Assembly: GCA_963825765.1 (NCBI GenBank)
Contig: CAWGUU010000025.1
Location: 1 to 47,158 of the forward strand
Length of the DNA: 47,158 bases
Direction: 5' to 3'
DNA from: CAWGUU01 sp963825765
GTDB taxonomy: Bacteria; Actinomycetota; Acidimicrobiia; Acidimicrobiales; AC-14
In this document: in pieces, positions 24,568 to 33,180 of the stretch
Numbering within the stretch: position 1 is the first letter of the stretch
Layout: each line of letters begins with the position of its first letter
Program-made: the position numbers and the translations under genes
Notes under the pieces: model-generated
Databases searched by the model: none
Told to the model about the DNA's origin: nothing
Seen by the model: the letters and a program-made list of their open reading frames with translations, nothing else

Positions 24568-26292
24568 CTACGAGTCGGCGTAGAGGTCCTCGCCCCGGCG
24601 GAGGCGGCCGGCGATGCGCACGACCTGGGGCAGCTCGCGGTGGGTCGGGGTGTGGGCGGCGAGGAACCGCGTGGCCGCCACCAGGATGGTGGCCGCCTCC
24701 TCCGAGCCGGCCGGCCAGGTGGTGTGCTGACGGACCGCGGCCTCCACGATCTGGAACCAGTGGAACCCGGCGTCCTCGGCCAGCAGAGCCCGTCCGAGGA
24801 CGGCAACCAGCGCAGCCGGGTCGCCTCCGCCCTTCAGGTAGCCGTAGGCGACGGCCCCGGCCCGGTCGACGCCGCCCTGGGAGTCCCAGCACGGCTGGAG
24901 GTCGGCCAGATCGCCGGTGGTAGCAGTCGGCGGGCGAGCGGCGGGCACGTTGAGGAAGCGGTCGAGGTAGATGCGCAGGGCGACGTGGACCACGCCCCGA
25001 ACGAGCTCGGGCGACGGGTGCCGGCGCAGGCACTGGTGGAGGGCGTTGGCGGCGGTGAAGGCGTGGTGGACGACGTCCCAGTCGCCGAAGTCGTTCTGCA
25101 CGTGGAACCGGGCGATGCGGAGGGCGGCGGCGTAGGCGACGGCCTGGCCCAGCTGGTCCGGCGAGGCGCCGGCGACGATGGCGTCGGTGACGGCCGAGAC
25201 GACGGTGTACGGGTCCTCCTCCAGCACCCGCCAGGCCAGGGCGCTCACGTCGGCGATGGCGAACTGGCCGGCCCGGGACGCCCCCTCGGCCAGCAACGAG
25301 GACAGGCGCTCGTTTGTCTCGGTGACCAGCGCGGCCAGGTCGTCGGGGTGGCGCCACCGACCGGTCTCCTCCGACCTCGACGCCCGGGCGGTCTGCGGTA
25401 CCAGGGTGGGCAGCACCGACGCCGCTTCTTTCCAGCCGACGTGCTCCAACGCCTCGAGCGCCTTGTTGGTGAAGTCGACGGTGTGGCCGACGTCGAGGAA
25501 GACGTGGTCGGTGGCGGCGGCCAGCATCATGGTGGCCACGGCCGCGGGCGGGAGGCCGGCGTCGATGGCGGTGACCAGCGCCCGCTCGGCGGAGTCGGCC
25601 GATCGGGTCTCGACGAACCGCCGGTACCAGGAGGTCAGCCGTTCGGGCGGGAGGTCGCCGGCGCCGGGCCCGAGGGGCGCCAGGGGGAACCAGGGCGGGC
25701 GGTTGCGTGTGTCACCGGCGACGAAGGCCAGGCCGTGGACCAGGGCCGCCGGGCGGTCGGCGGGATCGAGGTGGGGCAGCAGATTGGCCATCGCCACCAG
25801 CACCGTCAGGCCCGACCCCCAGCCGTCGGCCCGGTTGGCCACACCGAACTCCAGCCCGATACCGACGATCTCCGACGGCGGTCGGCCGGCCTCCAGCAAC
25901 GCCAGCACGGCCTTCGCCGTCACCAGTGTCAGCCCGCTCTCGAGACCCTCGGCCAGCCGGCGCCGGTGGTGGTCGACCCTCGCGTCGGGCGGGCCCACCA
26001 CCACGAAGACGTCGTCGCCCTCGATCTCCACCGGGAAGGTCCTGCCGTCGTCGGCGAAGGGGTCGAGGGTGCCCCCTGTGGCCAGGTCGAACCGGGCGTG
26101 GTGCCAGTGACAGGTGACGAGTCCCTCCTCGACCGACCCCCGATGGAGCGGGAATCCCATGTGCGGGCACCGGTCGTCGAGGGCGTAGGCGCGGCCGTCG
26201 TGCCAGAACACGCAGACCCCGTGGGTGCCGGCTTTCACCACCAACCGGCCCTCGGTCCTGAGCTCGTCGACCGTTCCAACCCGCACGCGCAT
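24568..26292 (-). CDS. Rieske [2Fe-2S] protein with large helical C-terminal domain
   Basis: The 574-residue protein begins with a complete Rieske domain: cluster ligands Cys42/His44 in RCPHMGFPLH and Cys61/His64 in TCHWHHARFDL. The remaining ~460 residues are alpha-helical and I do not recognise them. They are rich in His/Asp pairs, such as AAATDHVFLDVGHTVDF and VQNDFGDWDVVHHAFTAANALHQCL, which might hold a metal or ligand site. No membrane segments are evident. It converges with larC (7 bp between stops) and is divergent from mscL. Electron transfer to a substrate bound in the helical domain is a guess. Confidence 0.8.
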   Translation of the reverse strand: MRVRVGTVDELRTEGRLVVKAGTHGVCVFWHDGRAYALDDRCPHMGFPLHRGSVEEGLVTCHWHHARFDLATGGTLDPFADDGRTFPVEIEGDDVFVVVGPPDARVDHHRRRLAEGLESGLTLVTAKAVLALLEAGRPPSEIVGIGLEFGVANRADGWGSGLTVLVAMANLLPHLDPADRPAALVHGLAFVAGDTRNRPPWFPLAPLGPGAGDLPPERLTSWYRRFVETRSADSAERALVTAIDAGLPPAAVATMMLAAATDHVFLDVGHTVDFTNKALEALEHVGWKEAASVLPTLVPQTARASRSEETGRWRHPDDLAALVTETNERLSSLLAEGASRAGQFAIADVSALAWRVLEEDPYTVVSAVTDAIVAGASPDQLGQAVAYAAALRIARFHVQNDFGDWDVVHHAFTAANALHQCLRRHPSPELVRGVVHVALRIYLDRFLNVPAARPPTATTGDLADLQPCWDSQGGVDRAGAVAYGYLKGGGDPAALVAVLGRALLAEDAGFHWFQIVEAAVRQHTTWPAGSEEAATILVAATRFLAAHTPTHRELPQVVRIAGRLRRGEDLYADS

Positions 26293-26346
26293 GCACCGAT
26301 CCTCGCGCCGCGATCAAATGTGGGGAAACCGATCGGGGGAGGTCCG

Positions 26347-26813
26347 GTGCTCAAGGATTTCAAGGCATTCATCCTGCGGGGCAACGTGGTCGATCTAGCC
26401 GTCGGGGTGGTGATCGGCGCCGCCTTCGGAACCGTCATCGCGTCGCTGGTGAAGGACGTGATCACGCCGATACTCTCCATCCCGGGTACGACCAACTTCG
26501 GGGAGCTGTCGTTCAAGGTCGGCGGCGGCGTGATCGCGTACGGCAACTTCCTCAACGCCGTCGTCGCCTTCGTCCTCGTCGCCGCGGCCGTCTTCTTCCT
26601 CGTCGTGAAGCCGGTCAACGCCCTCATGGCCCGGCGCAAGACCGAGCCCGACGTCGAATCGACCACGCGGGAGTGCCCGTACTGCCTGAGCTCGATCCCC
26701 GTCGCCGCCCGGGCCTGCGCCTTCTGCACCCGCGAGGTGCCCGCGGTACCGCCGGCGCGGCGGCGCCGCCGGCTGCGGCGGCGCCACCTGCCGCGGCGGC
26801 GCCGTCGCCCTGA
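26347..26813 (+). CDS. mscL: Large-conductance mechanosensitive channel with C-terminal zinc ribbon, possible frameshift
   Basis: GTG 26347 follows GGGGGAGG. The product has the MscL gate helix (LKDFKAFILRGNVVDLAVGVVIGAAFGTVI) and the second membrane helix (FLNAVVAFVLVAAAVFFLVVKPV). A four-Cys zinc ribbon follows (CPYCLSSIPVAARACAFC, about 116-133), which classical MscL lacks though actinobacterial homologues often have it. After VPAVPP the frame becomes Arg-rich and runs to 27021. One frame over the end reads as an Ala/Pro-rich tail ending SP at TGA 26811-26813, more natural for the family. A base lost or gained in the GC-rich run near 26755-26765 is likely. It releases osmotic pressure. Confidence 0.8.
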
Positions 26814-26870
26814 TGGCAGACCGCTACGTCGGGCCCAGCGGGGTCGCGATCGCCGAGTACGCCTAGCCGG

Positions 26871-27902
26871 ATGCCTGCCGACAAGGATGGCGAAGCGGTC
26901 ATCGTCGAGGCGGCGGGGCGCGAGATGGCGATCACCCATCCCGACAAGGTGTTCTTCGCCGAGCGAGGGGACACCAAGCTCGACCTGGTCAGGTACTACA
27001 TGTCGGTCGAAGCGCCGTTGATGGCGGCCATCGGGGGCCGGCCGGTGCTGCTCCAGCGGTTCCCGAACGGGGCCGCCGGGTCGTCGTTCTTCCAGAAGCG
27101 GGTGCCGGAGGCACGGCCCGACTGGCTGGAGACGACGATCGTCAGCACGCCCAACGGCACCACGTCACAGGCGCTGGTGGCCGCCGACCTGGCCCACGTG
27201 CTCTGGGCGGTGAACATGGCCTGCCTCGGCTTCCACGTGTGGCCGTCGAAGGCCGCCGACCCGGAGCACGCCGACGAGCTGCGCATCGACCTGGACCCTA
27301 CGCCGGGGGTGACGTTCCCCATGGTGCGAGAGGCGGCGCAGGAGGTGCGGGCGCTGCTCGACGAGGTCGGGGTGCCGGGGCTACCCAAGACCACCGGCAA
27401 CAAGGGCATCCACGTGTACGTCAGGCTCGAGCCCCGCTGGACGTCCTACGAGGTGCGGGCGGCGGCGGTGGCGGTGGCCCGGGAGCTGGAGCGGCGGCGC
27501 CCCGACCTCATCACCGCGGCGTGGTGGAAGGAGGAGCGGGGCACGAGGGTGTTCGTCGACTTCAACCAGAACGCCCCCCACAAGACCATCTTCGGGGCGT
27601 GGTCGGTGCGAGCCCGGCCCGGCGCCCAGGTGTCCACGCCGTTCGCATGGGACGAGCTCGACGACATCCACCCCGACCCGCTCACCATCGCCACGGTGCC
27701 CGCTCGGGTGGCGGAGCACGGTGACCCGTGGGCGTCGATGACGCCGCTGTCGCTGGAGCCGCTGCTGGCGATGGTCGAGCGGGACAAGGCGGCCGGCCTG
27801 CTCGACGCCCCCTGGCCGCCCGTCTATCCCAAGATGCCGGGCGAGCCGCCGCGGGTGGCGCCCAGCCGGGCCCGCAAGCCCGCTGCCACCGACGACGGCT
27901 AG
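26871..27902 (+). CDS. LigD-type polymerase domain protein (NHEJ primase-polymerase)
   Basis: The 343-residue protein matches the polymerase domain of bacterial LigD: ITHPDKVFFAERGDTKLDLVRYY (about 21-43), PVLLQRFPNG, catalytic aspartates D140 and D142 in LRIDLDPTPG, TTGNKGIHVYVRLEP, and FVDFNQNAPHKTIFGAWSVRARPGAQVSTPFAW. Ligase and nuclease domains are absent, so it is a stand-alone Pol module, as in several actinobacteria, that can fill or extend ends during Ku-dependent repair. No ku or ligase gene is visible here. Confidence 0.92.
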   Translation: MPADKDGEAVIVEAAGREMAITHPDKVFFAERGDTKLDLVRYYMSVEAPLMAAIGGRPVLLQRFPNGAAGSSFFQKRVPEARPDWLETTIVSTPNGTTSQALVAADLAHVLWAVNMACLGFHVWPSKAADPEHADELRIDLDPTPGVTFPMVREAAQEVRALLDEVGVPGLPKTTGNKGIHVYVRLEPRWTSYEVRAAAVAVARELERRRPDLITAAWWKEERGTRVFVDFNQNAPHKTIFGAWSVRARPGAQVSTPFAWDELDDIHPDPLTIATVPARVAEHGDPWASMTPLSLEPLLAMVERDKAAGLLDAPWPPVYPKMPGEPPRVAPSRARKPAATDDG

Positions 27903-28444
27903 CGGACGATCGCCTCGACCAGGCCGGCGGTCACCGCCATGAGCACGAGGATCGGCACCGCCGCGAGGGCGGCGGCGGAGATGAACCAGAAGGTCGGGAG
28001 CAACAGCTGGGCCACCGCCCCCCAGGAGCCGACGACGTCGCCGTAGTCACGGACGATGCCCCGGACCGAACGCACCCCGCCGACCACCCCGCCCTTTGGG
28101 CGCTCGGGCTCGGCGTCGACGTGCAGATGGCCCGTCCCCAGCTGGCCGATGCGGCGGGCGGCCACGCCGGTCAGCTTCTCCGGCAGCTCGACCAGCTCGA
28201 GCAGGGCGAGGCGCACGTAGAGGAGCCACGCCGCCGGCGCCAGGCAGAGGACCAGCAGGAACAGCGACGCCGCGGTGCCCTCCCACCAATCGCCGATGAG
28301 AGGCCTCCCCTCGATCCACCACAGCAGGGCGCCGGCCACGCCGCCGACCACCGCCACCCGGGTCGCCAGCCGGGCCAGCCAGCACACCGCGCCCTTGGCC
28401 CGCGACACCATGCGGGCCAGCGCCTCGACACGGGGATCGGGCAT
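27899..28444 (-). CDS. Hypothetical membrane protein
   Basis: A 181-residue protein with hydrophobic segments at about 21-43, 58-80 and 150-175. It has a soluble stretch (about 85-140) between the second and third. I recognise no family. It overlaps ligD by 4 bp at their 3' ends. Its start lies 83 bp downstream of the homogentisate dioxygenase stop on the same strand, so it may be a trailing member of that transcript. Confidence 0.65.
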   Translation of the reverse strand: MPDPRVEALARMVSRAKGAVCWLARLATRVAVVGGVAGALLWWIEGRPLIGDWWEGTAASLFLLVLCLAPAAWLLYVRLALLELVELPEKLTGVAARRIGQLGTGHLHVDAEPERPKGGVVGGVRSVRGIVRDYGDVVGSWGAVAQLLLPTFWFISAAALAAVPILVLMAVTAGLVEAIVR

Positions 28445-28526
28445 GGCTTGCCTCTACCCACTCACGGCGTGCGGCCAGCCGACGGGGACCTCGAGCACGT
28501 CGGACGAAGCCGTGGCGGCGCCCACG

Positions 28527-29717
28527 CTATGGGGTCCGCGACCAGCTCCAGGCGTAGGCGTCGTCGGCGCAGGCCAGGGCGGCGGGGCCGAGCCGCAGGG
28601 GCCGGAAGGTGTCGACCATCACCGCCACCTCCTCGGTTCGGTCCTGGTCGGCGGCCCGCTCCATGCTCCCCGGCTGGGGGCCGTGCACGAACCCGGCCGG
28701 GTGCAGGGACAGCGAGCCCACGCCGATCCCCGACCCCGCCCTGCTCATGAAGTCGCCCTGCGAGTAGAAGATGACCTCGTCGCTGTCGACGTTGGCGTGG
28801 TGGTAGGGCACCTTGATGGCGCCGGCGTGGAAGTCGTAGGGACGGGGGACGAACGACGCCACCACGAACCCGTCGCCCTCGAACGTCTGGTGGACGTGGG
28901 GCGGCTGGTGGATGCTGCCCACGATGGGCTCGAAGTCGTGGATCGACAGGGCCCACGGGTAGAGGCAGCCGGCCCAGCCGACCACGTCGAAGGGCGACGA
29001 CGCCAGCGTGTGGCGGGTGAGCCCTCCGTGGTGGCGCACCAGCAGGTCGACCGGTCCTCGGTCCTCGGCCCCGAGGTCGACGTCGGGCTCGACGGGCGCC
29101 CGGATGTCTCGCTCGCAGTAGGGGGCCTGCTCCAGGAACTGGCCGGTGGGTGACAGGTAGCGGCCGGGTGGGCGGACGTGGCCGCGGGCCTCGACGACGA
29201 GCAGCTGGAGGCAGCCCGGGCCGGTCACCAGCCAGCGGTGGGCGACCGACGCCGGGACGACCACGTAGTCGCCAGGACCGACGTCGAGGCGCCCGAACAC
29301 CGATCGCACGACGCCGTGGCCGGCCTGGACGTAGACCAGCTCGTCGCCGGTGGCGTTGCGGTAGAGGGGGCTCCGATGCTCACCATGTTCCGGGTCGGCC
29401 ACCACCCACGAGAGCGTGAGGTCGTCGTTGCCGAGGAGGACATGGCGGCCGGTGACGGCGTCGCCCGTGTCCGGCAGCAGTCGGGTGCGGAGGTGGCGCG
29501 GCAGCAGGGGGTGGTTGACCACCAGCCCGGGGCGGTCGTCGTCGATGGCCTTGGCATCGACGATCGCCGACGGCGACCGCAGGTGGTAGAGCAGCGACGA
29601 CTCGCCGGCGAACCCCTCCTCGCCCACCAGCTCCTCGTGGAGGAGACCTCCGTCGGGCCCGGGGACCCGCAGGTGGCGCTTGGGCGGGACGTCACCGACG
29701 GAGCGATAGTTCGGCAT
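28527..29717 (-). CDS. hmgA: Homogentisate 1,2-dioxygenase
   Basis: The 396-residue cupin-type Fe(II) enzyme opens the ring of homogentisate to maleylacetoacetate. Recognisable parts are the N-terminal MPNYRSVGDVPPKRH, a cupin segment GDELVYVQAGHGVVRSVFGRLDVGPGDYVVVP (about 122-153), and the iron-site region DFHAGAIKVPYHHANVDSDEVIFYSQGDF (about 305-333). LHPAGFVHGPQPG follows. Its start overlaps the fumarylacetoacetase stop by 26 bp, so the two are coupled. It is the last enzyme gene of the Phe/Tyr catabolic operon. Confidence 0.94.
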   Translation of the reverse strand: MPNYRSVGDVPPKRHLRVPGPDGGLLHEELVGEEGFAGESSLLYHLRSPSAIVDAKAIDDDRPGLVVNHPLLPRHLRTRLLPDTGDAVTGRHVLLGNDDLTLSWVVADPEHGEHRSPLYRNATGDELVYVQAGHGVVRSVFGRLDVGPGDYVVVPASVAHRWLVTGPGCLQLLVVEARGHVRPPGRYLSPTGQFLEQAPYCERDIRAPVEPDVDLGAEDRGPVDLLVRHHGGLTRHTLASSPFDVVGWAGCLYPWALSIHDFEPIVGSIHQPPHVHQTFEGDGFVVASFVPRPYDFHAGAIKVPYHHANVDSDEVIFYSQGDFMSRAGSGIGVGSLSLHPAGFVHGPQPGSMERAADQDRTEEVAVMVDTFRPLRLGPAALACADDAYAWSWSRTP

Positions 29718-30969
29718 CCTCCACCTCCGGCTCGAGGCTGTGGGCTGGTTCGACGGTGGCGGTGACCTCGCCGAGGGAGAGGAGCGGCAGGTCGTCGCCG
29801 CCCGCCCATCCCCGTAGGGTCACCGTGTCGCCGTCCTTCAGGTAGGTGCGGATCGTGCCGTCGGGCAGGCGCAGCGGGCGCTCGCCGGCCCACGACAGCT
29901 CCATCAGGCTGCCCTCCGTCCCCGGTTCCGCCCCCGACACCGCCCCCGACGCGAACAGGTCGCCGGGGCGGACGGCGGCACCGTTGACGGTGGCGTGGGC
30001 CAGGAGCTGGGGGAACGTCCAGTACTGCCCGGCGAAGTCGGGACGGGTGACGGTGCACGGCGGCAGGCCGGCGGCCCGCATCCGGGCGCTCTGGATGGAG
30101 ACCTCGAGCCGGATGTCGTAGGCCGAACAGGTGGGCTGCGCGAGGTACCCGGCGGCGGGCGGCTCCTGCACCGGGCCCTCGACCCGGTAGGGCTCCAGGG
30201 CGTCGAGCGTCACCAGCCAGGGGGACACCGACGTGGCGAACGACTTTCCGAGGAACGGTCCCAGCGGCCGGGACTCGGTGGCCTGCACGTCTCGGGCGCT
30301 CCAGTCGTTCACCAGCACCAGGCCGGCGGCGTGGTCGGCGAAGGCGGTCGGCGGCACCGGTGATCCGGGGTGACTGGCCCGGTCGACGACGAACGCCACC
30401 TCGGCCTCGAAGTCCAGCGCGCCCGTCGCCCGCAGCACGGGCTCGCCGTCGCCGTCGGGGCCCGTCACCCACCCGTTGGGCCTGACGACCGGCACCCCGG
30501 TGGCGACGATCGAGCCGGCCCGGCCGTGGTAGGCCGGCGGGAACCGGCGCCAGTGGGGCGGCAGCGGATCCGAGCCGGGCCGGAGCAGGCGGCCCATGTT
30601 GTCGGCGTGGTGGATCGAGGCGTTGAAGTCGATGAAGTCGCCGACGGCGACGGGCACCTGCAGGTCCACCTCGTCACGGGGCACGAGGGCGGTGGTCAGC
30701 CGGCGGTCGCGGTCGGCGACCAGCTCGGCCAGGCGGCCCCGCACGAAGCGGCGGGCGGGGGGGCCGCACGCCAGGAACGGCAGCAGCGACGGCTGGACGA
30801 ACACGCTGCCGGGCAGGTGGCCGTCGCGGAACACACCCGCGTGGGCGAGGGTCGACAGCACGATCACATGGTCGCCGAGGGCGGACACGCAGACGGTGCG
30901 ACCGTCGGTCAGGCGAGCCACGCCGAAGGGCAGGTTCTCGATGCCGAAGCCGTCGTCGGCGGGGGTCAT
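29692..30969 (-). CDS. Fumarylacetoacetase
   Basis: The 425-residue FAH-family hydrolase cleaves fumarylacetoacetate to fumarate and acetoacetate. Recognisable features are GIENLPFGVA at the N-terminus, IDFNASIHHADNMGRLLRPGSDPLPPHW (about 114-141), the metal-binding DFEAEVAFVV (about 186-195) and VLVNDWSARDVQATESRPLGPFLGKSFATSVSPW. Its length matches the class I fumarylacetoacetase. It follows hppD after 91 bp that hold a long hairpin and overlaps hmgA. Confidence 0.95.
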   Translation of the reverse strand: MTPADDGFGIENLPFGVARLTDGRTVCVSALGDHVIVLSTLAHAGVFRDGHLPGSVFVQPSLLPFLACGPPARRFVRGRLAELVADRDRRLTTALVPRDEVDLQVPVAVGDFIDFNASIHHADNMGRLLRPGSDPLPPHWRRFPPAYHGRAGSIVATGVPVVRPNGWVTGPDGDGEPVLRATGALDFEAEVAFVVDRASHPGSPVPPTAFADHAAGLVLVNDWSARDVQATESRPLGPFLGKSFATSVSPWLVTLDALEPYRVEGPVQEPPAAGYLAQPTCSAYDIRLEVSIQSARMRAAGLPPCTVTRPDFAGQYWTFPQLLAHATVNGAAVRPGDLFASGAVSGAEPGTEGSLMELSWAGERPLRLPDGTIRTYLKDGDTVTLRGWAGGDDLPLLSLGEVTATVEPAHSLEPEVEDAELSLRR

Positions 30970-30995
30970 CGCCGCCTGCTGGTCGGTCGCGCGAG

Positions 30996-31046
30996 CGAAC
31001 TGGTGTCACAGGGTCGCGCCAGGCGCGACTGAACGTCACCAGTTCG
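30996..31046. repeat. 51-bp nested inverted repeat between hppD and fumarylacetoacetase genes
   Basis: Outer arms CGAACTGGTG (30996-31005) and CACCAGTTCG (31037-31046) match perfectly. Inside, at equal 7-base distances, GTCGCGCC (31013-31020) and GGCGCGAC (31022-31029) form a second perfect stem with a single-base loop. It sits within an operon, so it could be an RNA hairpin that tunes expression or protects an mRNA end, an operator, or a mobile REP-type palindrome. Confidence 0.85.
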
Positions 31047-31060
31047 GATCGGGAGCTCGC

Positions 31061-32206
31061 TCACAGATGTCCCCTTCGCTCCTGCTCCCGCTCGATGGCC
31101 TCGAACAGGGCCTTGAAGTTCCCGGCGCCGAAGCCCTTGGCCCCGCCCCGCTGGATGATCTCGAAGAAGACGGTAGGACGGTCGGTGACGGTCTCGGTGA
31201 AAATCTGAAGGAGCCACCCGTCGGGCTCCTCGTCGACGAGGATGCCGAGGCGCTCGAGGTCGGCCCACGGCAGGTCGAGGTGGCCGAGCCGGGCCCGCAC
31301 GTCCTCGTAGTAGGTGGCGGGCGCCACGAGGAAGCGCACGCCCCGGCTCCGCAAGGCCGCCACCGCAGCCACGATGTCGTCGGTGTGCAGGGCGATGTGC
31401 TGCACGCCCGGTCCCCGGTAGGTGTCGATGTACTCCTGGATCTGGCTCTTGCGCCGCCCCTCGGCCGGCTCGTTGAGCGGCAGCACGATGCGGCTCCCGT
31501 CCCAGACCACCGTCGACATGAGGGCCGAGTACTCGGTGGAGATCTGGGAGTCGTCGAAGTGGCGCAGCCGGTCGAAGCCGAGGACGGTGCGATAGAAGTT
31601 CACCCACCGCTCGAGCGACCCCAGCTCCACGTTGCCGACCACGTGGTCGACATGGCCGAGGCCGACCGGCAGGGCCACCGGGTCGGTCGGGAGCCCGTCG
31701 GCGGTGTAGCCCGGCCGGTAGGGGCCGCGGTAGGACGACCGGTCGACGAAGGTGTGGCCGGTCTCGCCGTAGGTCGCGATCCGGGCCAGGCGCATGGTGC
31801 CGTCGGCGTCGGCGACCGTGCGGGGCCCCTGGATCGACCTGGCGCCGCGGGCGACGGCCATGCGGAAGGCGGCATCGACGTCGGTGACGGCGAAGGCGAG
31901 GTCGTGCACCCCGTCGCCGTGCTCGCGGACGTGCGCCGCGATCGGGGAGTCCGGCACCAGCGCGGCGGTGACGACGAACCGGATGCGGCCCTGTTCCAGG
32001 ACGTAGGACGCCCGGTCGGCCACACCCGTCTCCGGTCCGGAGTAGGCGGTGAACCGGAACCCGAAGGCCGAGGCCAGGAATCCGGCGAAGGCCCGGGCGT
32101 TGCCCACCCACAGCTCGATGGCGTCCCACCCCTGGAGCAGGGCGCGGGGCGTCACCGGCGTGGCAGGCGTCGTGGAGGTGGCGGCGGAGTCGGTGATGAG
32201 GGTCAT
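31061..32206 (-). CDS. hppD: 4-Hydroxyphenylpyruvate dioxygenase
   Basis: The 381-residue Fe(II) enzyme turns 4-hydroxyphenylpyruvate into homogentisate. It has two vicinal-oxygen-chelate halves. The C-terminal half carries the metal ligands His188 (GHVDHVVGNV), His270 (GVQHIALHTDD) and Glu349 (FFEIIQRGGAKGFG). Conserved family blocks include STEYSALMSTVVWDG, EPAEGRRKSQIQEYI and PTVFFEIIQR. Its ATG overlaps the phenylalanine hydroxylase stop (ATGA), so both are translated together. Confidence 0.96.
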   Translation of the reverse strand: MTLITDSAATSTTPATPVTPRALLQGWDAIELWVGNARAFAGFLASAFGFRFTAYSGPETGVADRASYVLEQGRIRFVVTAALVPDSPIAAHVREHGDGVHDLAFAVTDVDAAFRMAVARGARSIQGPRTVADADGTMRLARIATYGETGHTFVDRSSYRGPYRPGYTADGLPTDPVALPVGLGHVDHVVGNVELGSLERWVNFYRTVLGFDRLRHFDDSQISTEYSALMSTVVWDGSRIVLPLNEPAEGRRKSQIQEYIDTYRGPGVQHIALHTDDIVAAVAALRSRGVRFLVAPATYYEDVRARLGHLDLPWADLERLGILVDEEPDGWLLQIFTETVTDRPTVFFEIIQRGGAKGFGAGNFKALFEAIEREQERRGHL

Positions 32207-33093
32207 GTCGCGGCCTCCCGGGTCAGGCGGGCGTGGGCGTCGTCGTCGAACGTGGAGAAGACCACGGAGAGAACGTCGACGAGGTGGGCCATCGAGCGGG
32301 CGGCGAAGAGCACCGGCTGGTAGCGGGTGATGTCATACGCCACCTCGCCCATGGCGGCGACGTCGAGGGGGCGGACGTCGGCGGAGCGGTAGGCGGCCGC
32401 CTCGCCGCACGACGACAGGATCCCGGCGCCGTAGGCCTTCAGGTCGCCGTCCTCCCAGACGACGCCGAACTCCATCGAGAACCAGAACACGTGGGACAGG
32501 AACCGCAGGGCAGGCTCGGTGGTCGTGCGGGTGACGGCGGCGCCGACCAGGCGGTAGAGGTCGGCGAAGTCGGGGCAGGCCAGCTGGTTGGCGTGACCGA
32601 CGACCTCGTGGACGACGTCGGGCTCGGGCGTGTACAGCGGCAGCGACGGGTGGCGCAGGTACTGGGTCGAGTAGAAGGCGGAGTCGGCGAAGGAGCCGTA
32701 GAACTCCCGCAGCGGGGCCAGGCCGGCGACGGGCAGGTAGCGGAACCCGGTGACCGGCTCCAGCCGACGGGTCACCTCGTCGAGCTGCGGCACCCGGTCG
32801 GCCGCAAGGCCCAGCTCCTCCTTGCCCTCGAGGTAGGCCCGGCAGGCGTGGCGATGGTGGAGGGGCTCGAGCTGGCGGGCGATGACCCGCCACACCTCGT
32901 GCTCGACGGGCGTGTACTCCGCCTCCGGCACCGGCCGGCCGGGCCGCCAGTCGAGCGAGAGGGCGGCCAGATCGTTGCGCCGCCGGCGGTACTCGGGGTC
33001 GTGGAAACCGGGGTGATTGGAGCCGAGGACGACCTCGACCTCGCCGAGGTCGTCCCGGACGACCGGTGCGTACAGTTGCGAGCTGCCGGTCAT
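32203..33093 (-). CDS. phhA: Phenylalanine 4-monooxygenase
   Basis: The 296-residue pterin-dependent aromatic amino acid hydroxylase has iron ligands His162 and His167 (VHEVVGHANQLACPDFADLY) and Glu208 (FWFSMEFGVVWEDG), plus the pterin-binding FRYLPVAGLAPLREFYGSFAD. It hydroxylates Phe to Tyr using tetrahydropterin. The start ATG 33093 follows AAGGAGG; upstream in-frame codons belong to the divergent lrp gene. It heads the catabolic operon phhA-hppD-fah-hmgA. No pterin dehydratase is visible here. Confidence 0.94.
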   Translation of the reverse strand: MTGSSQLYAPVVRDDLGEVEVVLGSNHPGFHDPEYRRRRNDLAALSLDWRPGRPVPEAEYTPVEHEVWRVIARQLEPLHHRHACRAYLEGKEELGLAADRVPQLDEVTRRLEPVTGFRYLPVAGLAPLREFYGSFADSAFYSTQYLRHPSLPLYTPEPDVVHEVVGHANQLACPDFADLYRLVGAAVTRTTTEPALRFLSHVFWFSMEFGVVWEDGDLKAYGAGILSSCGEAAAYRSADVRPLDVAAMGEVAYDITRYQPVLFAARSMAHLVDVLSVVFSTFDDDAHARLTREAAT

Positions 33094-33154
33094 GCCGCAC
33101 GTCCTCCTTCTCCGATTGAGTGTCGGCTCGAAGGCCGCGTCTGTACAGCTTTTC

Positions 33155-33174
33155 GTCCCAAGATGAGACATACT
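33155..33174. promoter_or_regulatory. Candidate Lrp operator and lrp -10
   Basis: GTCCCA-AGA-TGAGAC (33155-33169) is a 15-bp inverted repeat with one mismatch. It abuts CATACT (33169-33174), a -10 that is six bases before the lrp ATG 33181. It lies 60-75 bp upstream of phhA on the other strand, so an Lrp-type protein bound here could repress itself and act on the catabolic operon. Confidence 0.5.
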
Positions 33175-33180
33175 GGCGTC

